Shown here in pieces: positions 1 to 8,976 of a stretch of 64,000 nucleotides of DNA. Source of the DNA: JAXMBN01 sp046349875 (lineage in GTDB: Bacteria > Planctomycetota > Planctomycetia > Pirellulales > Pirellulaceae); assembly GCA_046349875.1 (NCBI GenBank), contig JAXMBN010000023.1, positions 1 through 64,000 on the forward strand, in the 5' to 3' direction. The notes beneath the pieces were generated by a model. That model saw only the letters and a program-made list of their open reading frames with translations. It had not been told where the DNA came from and made no database searches. Positions within the stretch are counted from its first letter, which is position 1. Each line of letters begins with the position of its first letter. The translations under genes and the position numbers were made by a program.

Positions 1-1540
1 TAATGGCATTCGAAAGAGCAAGCTCGCGAAGTTGTTGGATCAACGCTTCTTTATCGATTGTTGCTTGGGGCCAGGGTTCAACGAGGATCACCGGTGTCTG
101 ATGTCCTGGGGTACCCACACCCACCAACGCAGAGCGGTGAATCGCAGGATGCGTATTGAGGATGGCTTCACATGGCTCCGTAAAGAGCACCCCCTGCTCT
201 GTTTCGACTCGGTGTGACTTGCGGCCACAAAACCAAAATCGATCTTGTGCATCGAGATATCCAACATCACCCATGCGATGCCAGATCGAGTCTCCATCTT
301 GAACTTTGTGAAGGGCGTTTTGATCGGTACGCGTGACATAGCGCCGCGTAACGACAGGCCCCTTTACCATCAATTCTCCAATCTCACCGACCGCGAGTGC
401 TTCGGTTTCATCAAGCGTCGCGATCGGACCATCGGTGATGCGAATGACTTTCCATTCCATCGATGGAAAGCGTTTGCCGACGCACGTTCCTTTACCGAGT
501 TTCCAGAGAGCCGCGGTCTCTTCAAGGACTTCGCGCGACTCAATCGATGCAATGGGAAGGGATTCGGTCGCTCCGTAGGGTGTAAAGACCTCGCAATCGG
601 GATGCGCTGCCTTTCGAACCCACTCTAAAACATTGGGCGATACAGGTGCGCCTGCGGAAAGTACGCGACGAAGCGTTGGCATTCCTCGCCCATGTTCCGC
701 ACAGTACCTTCCTACTTTGGTCCACAATGCTGGCGACCCAAAGGCTTGATTGATTTGCCATTGCTCCATCGCATCAAGCAATCGAGGTGGATCCACATCA
801 GCGGGGCGAGTTGGATCCATATCGGGAATGATGGTCGTGGTTCCCATGACCGCATTGAACAGGCCAAATAAAGGAAAGCCACTTAGATCTTTGCCACCTG
901 GTTCGATGCCATATTGCTGTACCAAAAGATCGATTTGGTGATTGAAGGTCGCGTGCGTGTAGAGAACGCCCTTGGGCGGCCCTGTACTTCCTGTCGTATA
1001 AATGATGGCCGCGTCGCTATCGACTTGTAACTTAGGTGGAATCAGTTTGGCTTGGGTCTGTTCCAATGCCTTCAGATTGCGGATTCCGAGGAGCCCGAAG
1101 TCATTGCCAACAAGAATATTGAGTTTGGCATTGGGGAATTTTCGCCGTAGGACGATGCGAACAAGATGCGCTTGAGGAATCGCCACAAAGCCATCGGGAT
1201 TGGCTTCCGATAAACACTGCAGCAAGTTTTTTCGCCCCATGCCGGGGTCGATCAAGATGAGAGTTGCACCTGTTTTGAGCAAAGCGAAGACGAGGCAAAT
1301 GAAGTCTTCGCCAAAACGGACAAGTAATGCGATTCGCTTTCCGGGGCCGATGCCCATCGCCTGAAATCCTGCCGCGATGCGATTGCTTCGATCTTCCAAT
1401 TCACCAAACGATGTCGTTCGATACTCGCGGCGGGTGCCTTGCCCTGGATTTCCAAGCGGAGTTGCGATGGCGATTTGGTTCGGATGAAGCTCGGCAACGG
1501 ATGCTAGTCGAAATGCAACATTGGGGTTGGCGAGATTCAT
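1..1540 (-). CDS. oleC: OleC-like AMP-dependent synthetase (olefin beta-lactone synthetase), 3' end outside window
   Basis: About 513 codons are open from the ATG at 1540 to the left edge, so the C-terminus is missing. The protein is an ANL-superfamily adenylating enzyme: the A3 P-loop reads IIYTTGSTGPPKGV, followed by SAGAPVSPNVL, the A5-like TPYGATE and the A7-like MGDVGYLD. The segment IPDMDPTRPADVDPP with FPLFGLFNAV upstream is typical of OleC rather than of ordinary acyl-CoA ligases. OleC converts the beta-hydroxy acid made by OleA and OleD to a beta-lactone, which OleB decarboxylates to a long-chain cis-olefin. No other ole gene is inside the window; oleB or oleD would be expected just beyond the left edge. 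A generic fatty-acid-CoA ligase is the alternative. The gene is divergent from the RRM gene. Confidence 0.82.
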   Translation of the reverse strand, partial: MNLANPNVAFRLASVAELHPNQIAIATPLGNPGQGTRREYRTTSFGELEDRSNRIAAGFQAMGIGPGKRIALLVRFGEDFICLVFALLKTGATLILIDPGMGRKNLLQCLSEANPDGFVAIPQAHLVRIVLRRKFPNAKLNILVGNDFGLLGIRNLKALEQTQAKLIPPKLQVDSDAAIIYTTGSTGPPKGVLYTHATFNHQIDLLVQQYGIEPGGKDLSGFPLFGLFNAVMGTTTIIPDMDPTRPADVDPPRLLDAMEQWQINQAFGSPALWTKVGRYCAEHGRGMPTLRRVLSAGAPVSPNVLEWVRKAAHPDCEVFTPYGATESLPIASIESREVLEETAALWKLGKGTCVGKRFPSMEWKVIRITDGPIATLDETEALAVGEIGELMVKGPVVTRRYVTRTDQNALHKVQDGDSIWHRMGDVGYLDAQDRFWFCGRKSHRVETEQGVLFTEPCEAILNTHPAIHRSALVGVGTPGHQTPVILVEPWPQATIDKEALIQQLRELALSNAI

Positions 1541-1593
1541 AATGGCCTAGCGCGAGAGGCAGTGGAAACCGGCTCGAAATCGGGGGATTTTTG

Positions 1594-1623
1594 TTGACTT
1601 AGGGGGGTGGAGATCCCCATAAT
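1594..1623 (+). promoter_or_regulatory. Candidate sigma-70-type promoter for the RRM gene
   Basis: TTGACT at 1594-1599 and CATAAT at 1618-1623 are separated by 18 nt, a reasonable housekeeping promoter. Transcription from here would give a leader of about 200 nt before the GTG at 1837. The rest of 1541-1836 holds no convincing gene; the upstream ATG at 1633 opens the same frame but its extra residues do not resemble an RRM N-terminus. Confidence 0.4.
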
Positions 1624-1836
1624 CGCCCGGCAGTGTGGCTGGGCTCACCATCAATCACCGCAAATAGGACCATGCAGTCGTTTCTGCGGATAGGAACTTT
1701 TCGCTCGCGAAGTTCGAACGCGATTCCGAGGGTGATTCTAGCTATCCAATCAGTGGGTTGTCATGCGTCGCACGGATGCGTTGGTAAAACATTGTTGAAA
1801 ATGAACTGCTCAGGAGCAGGTGGGAAGGGCTGGTTT

Positions 1837-2178
1837 GTGACAAACATCTATGTTGGAAATTTGGCTTATCGTGCGACGGAAGACGAGATTCGTCAGGCAT
1901 TCAGTCGGTTTGGGCAAGTGAGTCGCGTCAGCATCATCATGGACCGCGATACGGGCAGATCACGAGGTTTCGCATTCGTGGAAATGCCCAATGAAGACGA
2001 GGCGAAAGCGGCAGTCGAAGGTTTGAATCAGCAGGAAATCGCCGGTAGGCGTGTGACGATCAACGAGGCCAAGCCTCGCGAAGACCGTCCACGTGGGACG
2101 CGAGGATCCGGAGGGAATTATTCCAACAGTGGATATGGAAACGATCGTGGTGCGGATTCCAATTCGGGAGCCTATTGA
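1837..2178 (+). CDS. Single-RRM RNA-binding protein
   Basis: Small cytoplasmic RNA-binding protein of 113 residues. One RNA-recognition motif fills residues 1-80, with RNP2 (IYVGNL) and RNP1 (RGFAFVEM) intact. A low-complexity tail rich in Gly, Asn, Ser, Arg and Asp follows. This is the layout of the bacterial Rbp family known from cyanobacteria and planctomycetes, often linked to cold or stress. I chose the GTG at 1837 because the family starts with (M)TNIYVGNL and because GGGAAGGG lies 8-9 nt upstream; the ATG at 1801 would add 12 residues with no RRM counterpart. A strong terminator follows, so it is monocistronic, with a long leader that could carry post-transcriptional control (inference). 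Confidence 0.9.
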   Translation: MTNIYVGNLAYRATEDEIRQAFSRFGQVSRVSIIMDRDTGRSRGFAFVEMPNEDEAKAAVEGLNQQEIAGRRVTINEAKPREDRPRGTRGSGGNYSNSGYGNDRGADSNSGAY

Positions 2179-2210
2179 GATTCGTTGACCATCCATTGGA
2201 CGATCAATCA

Positions 2211-2243
2211 GGGGCCATCGCTCGCGCGAAGGGCCCCTTTTTT
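2211..2243 (+). terminator. Rho-independent terminator after the RRM gene
   Basis: GGGGCC at 2211-2216 pairs with GGCCCC at 2232-2237 and is followed directly by six T. It lies 32 nt after the RRM stop. Confidence 0.8.
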
Positions 2244-2421
2244 GTTGGCCCATTTTTGAACCAGAACGTAGGGGCTTTGCGAATAATCAAGAAATGGATC
2301 GCCGGATTCGCGAAGAAATAGACGAACTTCCCCAAGCTCTTCCAGGATGAGCTTGGTTTGGATCTGGCCAATCGTATACGATGTATTGAGTATCCGAGAA
2401 TTTTTGGTGAGAGGATTTCGC

Positions 2422-4185
2422 ATGTACGCCATTGATAGGGTTTCATTCCGTCGTAGCCTTCTTGGCTTCGCTTTAGCGCTACCGATGGTCACAACCATCG
2501 TGAATGTCACCTCGCCATGTGCTTCGGGGCAGAACACAGCCAAGACGGTGGACCAGCCAGGTCAAAAGTTTCTGGATGAAGCCACCGATCTCAAGATTGA
2601 AGCCAAGACGCCTGACGAGCTCTCCAAGATCATCGATCTTGCGGAAAAGGCTATTGCTACGGGGCTCGATGAAGATGGCAAAACTTTTGCCAAGCAAATC
2701 ATCGCCACCACGGCCTTTCAAAAGGCTCAAACGACGCTCGAGCAGTTGATTCAATCGCGTACTCGTAATCCAGCGACGCTCTCTCGGTTGCGAACGATTG
2801 TTCGCCGCGATCTGAAAAAAGCCATCGAGGCCGATGCCAACATGGCAGATGCCTATCTGTTGTTGGCTCAGATCGATGAGCCGGCGGAGGCCAAAGGAAA
2901 TCTTGATAAAGCCATCGCGCTTCTAAAGGACGACCCTGCGAAATTGGCAAAGGCCTATATGTTGCAAGGTTCGATGGCTCAAGATATCGACGAAAAAACA
3001 AAAGCGTTTCGCAAGGCATCGGAAACCGATCCAAGCAACTTAGAGGCTCGCCAAGCCTTGATCGCAATTCAAGTGGCCGATGGTAAATTCGATGAAGCCT
3101 ATCAAGAGTCGAAGCGATTGTTGGACAAGGAGCCCAAGAGCATCTTCGCCATCAAAGCTGCCGTCGCTGCCCTTAAAGAGCTAGACCGCGTGGACGAAGC
3201 GATCGAGTTGCTCAATACCAAGGTTACGGACTTCACCGACGGAGCCCCCGAGACATTCGTCTTGCTACAGGATCGCGCCGACCTCTACATCGAAAAGCAA
3301 AATGCATCAGAGTCCAAGGATGATGCGGATGCCACTCCTTTTCTTGACAAAGCCATTGCCGATTTAAACAAAGTTATCGAAGCAGACCCGAAAAACGGGC
3401 AAGCATTGATGACAAGAACGCGAGTCTATCTGCAGAAGAAAGAATTTGGCAAAGCCGAGCAAGACATCGAAGATGTGTTGGCTATCCAGCCTAACCAGCC
3501 AGGAGCCCTGTACTTCCGCAGCTTGGTAGCGGCCAATCAAAAGAGACTTGGTGATGCCATTGCGGATCTGCAGCAAGTGGTTCGACTCGTTCCCAACAAT
3601 GGCGAGTTCTTGTTGCAGTTGGGAAGCTACTACCAAATGGATGATCGCCCCAAGAAGGCCATTCAAGTAGCCGATGAAGTGATCAAGTCAGGCAACGAAG
3701 AGTGGAGTCACCTTCAGACTCGTGCTCTTCGCTTGCGAGGCGATGCCGAGTTGAGCATTGGAGCTCACAAGGAAGCGATCGCCGATTTTGAAAAAGCGAT
3801 TAGCTTGCTGTCGGATGAAGATACCGATGAAAAGTCTGGGTTGCTCAATAACTTGGCCTGGGTATTGTCGACTTCGCCGGTCGATGCCATCCGCGATGGT
3901 AAGCGTGCGGTTGAATTGGGCACGAAGGCCTGCGAGCTAACAAAATTCAAAGCGGCCCACATTCTTTCGACACTTGCCGCCGGCTACGCCGAAGTTGGAA
4001 ACTTCGATGAAGCTACCAAGTGGGCTGAAAAAGCTGTGGAAGAAGGGAAGCGAGAAGACTCCGAGCAATTGAAGCAATTGCAAGAAGAGCTGGATAGCTA
4101 CAAGCAAAAGAAGCCATGGCGTGAGAAGCAAGACACGAAAGAAAAGAAGGCACCGATTCCATCTCCCGATGGCGTTGATACCTGA
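2422..4185 (+). CDS. Secreted tetratricopeptide-repeat protein
   Basis: 587-residue exported repeat protein of unknown specific role. Residues 1-35 are a signal peptide (basic start, hydrophobic core, then a Cys-Ala-Ser-Gly region). The rest is helical TPR-type repeat with recurrent pairs such as KAIALLKDDP, KAIADLNKVIEADP and EAIADFEKAISLL. The last about 60 residues are Lys/Glu-rich. Such periplasmic TPR proteins usually scaffold other proteins, but no partner is evident. The ATG at 2422 was chosen over the one at 2347 because it begins the signal peptide and has GAGAGGA about 8 nt upstream. A strong terminator follows, so it is probably transcribed alone. Confidence 0.88.
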   Translation: MYAIDRVSFRRSLLGFALALPMVTTIVNVTSPCASGQNTAKTVDQPGQKFLDEATDLKIEAKTPDELSKIIDLAEKAIATGLDEDGKTFAKQIIATTAFQKAQTTLEQLIQSRTRNPATLSRLRTIVRRDLKKAIEADANMADAYLLLAQIDEPAEAKGNLDKAIALLKDDPAKLAKAYMLQGSMAQDIDEKTKAFRKASETDPSNLEARQALIAIQVADGKFDEAYQESKRLLDKEPKSIFAIKAAVAALKELDRVDEAIELLNTKVTDFTDGAPETFVLLQDRADLYIEKQNASESKDDADATPFLDKAIADLNKVIEADPKNGQALMTRTRVYLQKKEFGKAEQDIEDVLAIQPNQPGALYFRSLVAANQKRLGDAIADLQQVVRLVPNNGEFLLQLGSYYQMDDRPKKAIQVADEVIKSGNEEWSHLQTRALRLRGDAELSIGAHKEAIADFEKAISLLSDEDTDEKSGLLNNLAWVLSTSPVDAIRDGKRAVELGTKACELTKFKAAHILSTLAAGYAEVGNFDEATKWAEKAVEEGKREDSEQLKQLQEELDSYKQKKPWREKQDTKEKKAPIPSPDGVDT

Positions 4186-4210
4186 GAAACATCGAAAAGG
4201 CACTTCCCAA

Positions 4211-4240
4211 AAAGACCGAGTACCAAGCTCGGTCTTTTTT
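4211..4240 (+). terminator. Rho-independent terminator after the TPR gene
   Basis: AAAGACCGAG at 4211-4220 pairs perfectly with CTCGGTCTTT across a 7-nt loop and continues into a T run. Confidence 0.88.
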
Positions 4241-4278
4241 ATTGGTTGGGTCGCAAATCACCCGTAGAAACCAAGAAA

Positions 4279-4299
4279 ATGGGTGGCAATTTGCACCCA
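4279..4299 (+). repeat. REP-like imperfect palindrome
   Basis: Starts with ATGGGTGGCA and ends with TTGCACCCA, so TGGGTG/CACCCA can form a 6-bp stem. ATGGGTGGCA is identical to the core of both terminal repeats of the RAYT element at 8.7-10.3 kb. The site lies in the intergenic space before the SEC-C gene. One short match could be chance. Confidence 0.4.
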
Positions 4300-4430
4300 A
4301 TCTCCATCCCATCCCGTCTGCCGAAATTCCGATGTGGGTGGTACACTGATCGGTTTGGTATCGCCGGCTCAACACGGAATTTGAGACCTGGAACGATTGT
4401 AAGAGAACTCCTGCAAGCAAAGAACCTGTT

Positions 4431-6572
4431 ATGGCGTTGGATCAATATAGCTTTTGTCCCTGCGGTAGCGGAAAGAAGATCAAGTTCTGCAAGTGCGCCG
4501 ACAATCTCCAGGAAATGACCAAAGTCGAGCGGATGATGGATGGCGAGCAGAACGTTGCTGCTTTGGATCGCATCAATCAACTGCTCAAGACCTTCCCCAA
4601 TGATGCTTGGTTACACGCCATGAAGTGCGACTTGCTACTTCGTCTGCGTGAAATCGAAACACTCGAAGAAGCTTCGGCGAAATTCATTCGCTTGCAGCCA
4701 GAGAATCCATTGGCCCAAATGTATCGCTCGTTCTTGGCGATCATGCGAGGCAATTTGGAAGAGGCTGCGGTCCTCTTCTGGCAAGGGATTTCGAACACCG
4801 GTGAGTCCTATCATCCGATGGTCTTAACGGTCGCTGTCAATCTGCTGACCTTCTTGGCTCGTACCAATCGATGCCTCCCAGCATTGCTTCAATGTGAGTA
4901 TCTGATGGACTGTTTGGGTGATCACGAATCGCTCGAGCGGATCTATGAATCGATCTTGGCCATGGATTCTGTCAGCGTTCTAGCGCGTGAGTCGATTCCA
5001 TCGCCGAGCGAACCAGAGAATGCTCCTTGGTTGGAGAGATTCCGTGAAGCGTATGCGCTGTTGAGCAAGAGTCGTCTCAGCCAAGCCAAAACAAAGTTGG
5101 AAGCTCTTCAGCGAGAATTTGGTCCAGCACCTGAAATATTGATCACCTTGCTTCATTGCAAGTTGTTGCTCGTCGATATCGAAGGCGCTGCTTCCATTTG
5201 CGGCAAGCTTGCTGAATCGAACATGTTGCCTGAACCGCAACGCATTTACTTCCAAGCTTTGCAATTCGATCTTGCTCCGAAGGTATCGGGCTTGGAAGTC
5301 GAAGACGAAGTATGCCAATACGTATTGGAGAACGAGTCCGAAGCCGAAGAGAAGATCATTTCGAATCGCAATCTGATTCCTCTCAACAGCGATCAACTCA
5401 AGCAGATTTCGATGGCCATTCTCAAGGAAGAAGTGCCGCCGAAGTTTATCTACGGTTTTGCAACACCGATTTTTGAGGGCAAGTACGGAGAAGCCAATCC
5501 TCGATTGGTAGGTGGATGGATCGCGGTCTTCGGCAAGCAAACCGACAAGCCGGCAAGACTGGTGATCGCCGAAAGCATGGTCGGGCTTCATAAAGATGGC
5601 CCTGAAATGCTTCGCAAAGAATTGGGGCTCAAAGGACGTGAAGTGGTCGAAAAGATTCCATCCCCATACACCACGCATATTTCAACCCAAGTGGCGCTGA
5701 ATCAGCCGATCGAGAATGATAAGCAATCTGATTTTGAAACGGAGCTCAAGGGGCTGGCCGTTCAAGGAATGATGAGCTTTCCATTCCGTTGTTTGGATGG
5801 GAAGACGATTAGTGAAGTGGGTGGGCAATCCGCATACCAGCAGAAGGTGCAGGCGCTGTTGCTGCATTGGGAAAGCACCGGCGTTACGATGCTTGATAGT
5901 CGCGACTACGCAGGTATCTATTCAACCCAAGGCTTGGCTCAACCCAAGGTGAGCGCCAAGGATGACACCTTCGACTTGGTTGGTGGGGCAAGTTATTTCT
6001 GGATCGATTTGAACGACATCGATCCCGAAAGCCTCATTCAATTGATGCAGTCGGCAATGAATCGTCGTGTGAGCGTTGTGTTTGGTGAGTTAGTTGCAAA
6101 GAGCAAGTCCATGCAGTGGCCTGCTGAGCTTGCAACCGCGGCTCGATATACCACTTTGAATATGGAAGTGCGAGTCGTTCGTGATCCGACGGAAGCGGAA
6201 GTGATCTTGGAACAAATCTATGAGGCTGGTAAGCAGCTTCAGCTACCCGTCGGAAATGCCGTTCTCGAACGAGTCGAAGTGTTGGCTCAGCTTGGTCGGC
6301 AAAATGATGCCAGCTTGTTCCTGCAGAAAGCGTTCCGTGAAGTTCCTCAAGATCCATACTTGCTACAGTATTTGCAGATGATGCGCTACGAAATGCAGCA
6401 ACGTCAGATGCAAGCTGCTGGCGGGGAAGACCTCGGCAATGCATTGATGCGGCATGGCGCAACAAAGGCGGCCCCGTCTTCTGGTCTCTGGACGCCGGAT
6501 GGTGCGGCCCCCGAGTCCTCCTCGAGTCAATCGGGAGGTGGTGGCAGCAAGCTTTGGTTGCCTGGCCAATAG
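4431..6572 (+). CDS. SEC-C zinc-motif and TPR protein
   Basis: 713-residue cytoplasmic protein with no signal peptide. Residues 8-22 are a SEC-C zinc-binding motif (FCPCGSGKKIKFCKC; Cys 9, 11, 20, 22), the module that lets SecA contact SecB and ribosomes and that occurs in many adaptor proteins. Helical TPR-like repeats follow to about residue 290. The remainder is unassigned alpha/beta sequence, ending in a low-complexity Ser/Gly tail. No specific function is recognised. It precedes mcsB by 38 nt to the chosen start, so the two may be co-transcribed; a link between a zinc-adaptor protein and the arginine kinase is only an inference. The start places the Cys motif at the very N-terminus, as in other N-terminal SEC-C proteins. 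Confidence 0.85.
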   Translation: MALDQYSFCPCGSGKKIKFCKCADNLQEMTKVERMMDGEQNVAALDRINQLLKTFPNDAWLHAMKCDLLLRLREIETLEEASAKFIRLQPENPLAQMYRSFLAIMRGNLEEAAVLFWQGISNTGESYHPMVLTVAVNLLTFLARTNRCLPALLQCEYLMDCLGDHESLERIYESILAMDSVSVLARESIPSPSEPENAPWLERFREAYALLSKSRLSQAKTKLEALQREFGPAPEILITLLHCKLLLVDIEGAASICGKLAESNMLPEPQRIYFQALQFDLAPKVSGLEVEDEVCQYVLENESEAEEKIISNRNLIPLNSDQLKQISMAILKEEVPPKFIYGFATPIFEGKYGEANPRLVGGWIAVFGKQTDKPARLVIAESMVGLHKDGPEMLRKELGLKGREVVEKIPSPYTTHISTQVALNQPIENDKQSDFETELKGLAVQGMMSFPFRCLDGKTISEVGGQSAYQQKVQALLLHWESTGVTMLDSRDYAGIYSTQGLAQPKVSAKDDTFDLVGGASYFWIDLNDIDPESLIQLMQSAMNRRVSVVFGELVAKSKSMQWPAELATAARYTTLNMEVRVVRDPTEAEVILEQIYEAGKQLQLPVGNAVLERVEVLAQLGRQNDASLFLQKAFREVPQDPYLLQYLQMMRYEMQQRQMQAAGGEDLGNALMRHGATKAAPSSGLWTPDGAAPESSSSQSGGGGSKLWLPGQ

Positions 6573-6610
6573 TCTGAAGTCAAACGTTTTTCGAGGAAGT
6601 GAGCTCGCTT

Positions 6611-7681
6611 GTGAAGTTGGATGACCTCGCAAATCAGTTTGGAGAATGGATCCGTGGTACGGGGCCAGAAGCGGATGTTGTGGTGAGCAGCCGCATTCGC
6701 TTGGCTCGAAATCTAGCGGACTTTCCATTCATTCGACGATGCACCGATGGCGATCGCAACGCCATCGTGAAGCAGGTGTGCTCGCGTTTGGAAGAAGTCG
6801 GTAGCGAGTTTGAGACTCAGTATTTTGACGTCGACAAACTCTCCGAACTCGACCGGCAGTTCCTGATGGAACGACAATTGATTAGTCGTGAATTGTCGGA
6901 GAATGAAGGGACACGCGGGGTTGCAGTCGATCCCAAAGAACAGTTCAGCATCATGGTGAATGAAGAGGACCATCTTCGAATCCAAGTGATGCGCAGTGGG
7001 CTCGATCTCCAGCCAGGATGGGATTACATCAATAAGCTCGACTCAGCGTTAGATGGAAAACTCAACTATGCTTTCCACGAACGGTACGGATACTTGACCG
7101 CTTGTCCAACCAATGTTGGTACAGGGTTGCGAGTGAGTGCGATGTTGCATCTACCGGCACTTGTGGTTACCAAGCAGATTGATAAGGTCTTTCGAAGCCT
7201 TCAGCGAATATCGGTGGCAGTGCGGGGCTTCTTCGGTGAAGGCTCGCAATACATGGGAGACTTCTATCAGGTTAGCAATCAAGTGACCCTTGGGCGGTCT
7301 GAGGAAGAATTGGTTTCCAAGGTCAGTGAAGTCGTACCCGTGCTGATCGACTACGAGCGAAAGGCACGTGAGTTTCTTTCCGAACAATCGATGCAAGATC
7401 TTCATGATGATGTAAGCCGCGCGCTTGGCATTCTCTCGACTGCAAAAAAGATTAGCAGTGAAGAGACGATGCATTATCTTTCCAAGGTACGACTGGGGAT
7501 TATTCTTGGCCTCATTCGCGATATCGATATTGCGACTGTGAATAAGCTCTTCTTGCATACTCAGCCTGGTCACCTGCAGAAACTTCGCGGCCAGAAGTTG
7601 AGTACTCCAGATCGAAACACAGAACGTGCTGCTTATCTACAGCAGCATTTGCTAAAGCGGCCGTCCAATCCAGCTCAATGA
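6611..7681 (+). CDS. mcsB: Protein-arginine kinase McsB
   Basis: 356-residue ATP:guanido phosphotransferase that phosphorylates arginines on proteins, marking them for Clp-dependent degradation in Gram-positive bacteria. Recognisable family segments are SSRIRLARNL near the start, NEEDHLRIQ at about 117-125 and the CPTNVGTGLR active-site loop at about 165-174 with the reactive Cys. Near the C-terminus DRNTERA may correspond to the RDxxRA allosteric phospho-arginine-binding motif (tentative). The GTG at 6611 has GAGGAAG about 11 nt upstream; the GTG at 6599 would sit on top of that Shine-Dalgarno. No McsA or arginine phosphatase (YwlE) is visible nearby. The family is established in Firmicutes; its substrates in planctomycetes are not known to me. 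Confidence 0.92.
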   Translation: MKLDDLANQFGEWIRGTGPEADVVVSSRIRLARNLADFPFIRRCTDGDRNAIVKQVCSRLEEVGSEFETQYFDVDKLSELDRQFLMERQLISRELSENEGTRGVAVDPKEQFSIMVNEEDHLRIQVMRSGLDLQPGWDYINKLDSALDGKLNYAFHERYGYLTACPTNVGTGLRVSAMLHLPALVVTKQIDKVFRSLQRISVAVRGFFGEGSQYMGDFYQVSNQVTLGRSEEELVSKVSEVVPVLIDYERKAREFLSEQSMQDLHDDVSRALGILSTAKKISSEETMHYLSKVRLGIILGLIRDIDIATVNKLFLHTQPGHLQKLRGQKLSTPDRNTERAAYLQQHLLKRPSNPAQ

Positions 7682-7751
7682 TTGGGTTTGGACGAGGTGT
7701 TCGATGTTCTCCTGATCCCCGATCTACAGTGTTATCAGGTCATATTTCGAG

Positions 7752-8702
7752 ATGCAGACCACGAAGCGATTGAATGCGTCTCAGCTCAAGATTGCCGCGG
7801 AGATCTTGCGCGATGGAGGAACGGTTGCGTTTCCAACCGAAACCGTGTTCGGTTTAGGCGCCAGGTTTGACGACGCTTCTGCTGTCCAGCGAGTATTTGA
7901 AGCGAAAGGAAGGCCTTCGGATAATCCATTGATCGTCCATCTGGCTGGTGTTGAAGATCTAGAGCAAGTTTGTGACGAAGTGCCTAAGATTGCCCTGGAG
8001 TTGTGGAAGCTATGGGCGCCAGGACCATTGACATTAGTGGTTCCCAAGAATTCAAAAGTACCTGATATCGTGACCGCGGGGCTCGATACCGTTGCGGTGA
8101 GGATTCCAAGTCATCCCGTCGCAAGGCAACTGATTCGTGAAACCGGCGTTCCGTTGGTTGCCCCTAGCGCCAATCGTTCCGGTAGACCAAGCGCTACGAC
8201 CTTTCAAGGTGTTCTTGAAGATCTAGATGGTTGGATCGATGCCGTCGTGTGCGAAGCTGGATGTGGCTTGGGTCTCGAGAGCACGGTCGTTGATATCCAT
8301 CATGTGCCTCCAAGGCTTCTTCGTCATGGTGCGATCACAGAAGATCAGTTGCGAACGATCTTGCCGGATTTAAAGCGGGTGCAAAGCGGACACGAAGGAC
8401 ACGTGAACTCGCCGGGCCTAAGGCACAAGCATTACCAGCCATCTGCAAAAGTGATCATTGAAGACCACGACCAAGATCTGAACGGAATGCGCGTCGCCCG
8501 AATTGGAATAGACCCGTGCCCAGTTCATGCGGACTTCATTCTTCATCGGTTATGTGCTTCAACGGAAGAGTATGCAGGGGCCTTGTACGAGTTCTTTCGT
8601 GAATCCGATCGGCATCATGCGGATGCTATTCTCTGTCAGTCACTTCCCGAAACTGGTCTTGGCATCGCCCTCATGGACCGCATCCGCCGCGCCTCCCAAT
8701 AG
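7752..8702 (+). CDS. Threonylcarbamoyl-AMP synthase, Sua5 type
   Basis: 316-residue enzyme making threonylcarbamoyl-AMP from Thr, bicarbonate and ATP, the first step of t6A37 tRNA modification. The YrdC/TsaC domain (about 1-200) has FPTETVFGLGARFDD near residue 25, KGRPSDNPLIVHL, and the SANRSGRPSATT and GLESTVVDI segments. The linker NSPGLRHKHYQPSA and a C-terminal Sua5 domain make it the long Sua5/YwlC form rather than the short TsaC. It follows mcsB by 70 nt on the same strand. In Bacillus, ywlC lies beside the arginine phosphatase gene ywlE, so mcsB next to a ywlC homolog is a suggestive context. The left inverted repeat of the RAYT element begins two bases after the stop codon. Confidence 0.93.
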   Translation: MQTTKRLNASQLKIAAEILRDGGTVAFPTETVFGLGARFDDASAVQRVFEAKGRPSDNPLIVHLAGVEDLEQVCDEVPKIALELWKLWAPGPLTLVVPKNSKVPDIVTAGLDTVAVRIPSHPVARQLIRETGVPLVAPSANRSGRPSATTFQGVLEDLDGWIDAVVCEAGCGLGLESTVVDIHHVPPRLLRHGAITEDQLRTILPDLKRVQSGHEGHVNSPGLRHKHYQPSAKVIIEDHDQDLNGMRVARIGIDPCPVHADFILHRLCASTEEYAGALYEFFRESDRHHADAILCQSLPETGLGIALMDRIRRASQ

Positions 8703-8704
8703 CT

Positions 8705-8742
8705 CTCTCCCACAATATATGCCACCCATCTAATGTTGACAT
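8705..8742 (+). repeat. Left terminal inverted repeat of the RAYT element
   Basis: Begins CTCTCCCACAATATATGCC and ends TGTTGACAT. It matches the reverse complement of 10225-10262 except at three positions. The core TGCCACCCAT recurs, in the other orientation, at 4279. Confidence 0.85.
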
Positions 8743-8976
8743 GCCGAGTACCCTTGTTTTGCAAGCTTCGCGAAAAAACGCAACGTCAATAGATGTGTTG
8801 AAGAGGCGGAAAGGCTCAACGTGAATGATAGAGAGCGGCTCTAGATGCCGATGAAGGCTTCGTGCCTCGCGAATGCTGGTGGTTCAGGCTAAATTGAGGC
8901 GTAGAAAGCGCAGTGTGTGCGCAAGGGTAGCGCAGTGCGGTCCGATGGAGAAAGAAATCGGTCGCGTTAACGTTTG
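8743..8976. other. Non-coding interior of the RAYT element
   Basis: About 230 nt between the left repeat and the transposase stop. It has no credible reading frame. It includes short self-complementary stretches (for example GCGCAGTGTGTGCGC and two GCGTTAA copies near 8970-8990) that may fold, but nothing that can be named. Confidence 0.35.

Noticed and set aside
1..1540. Several short separate minus-strand genes at the left edge
   Set aside because: One continuous frame spans the whole segment and matches OleC; the shorter frames are shadows.
4980..5678. 232-codon open frame on the minus strand
   Set aside because: Antisense to the SEC-C/TPR gene; no family features.
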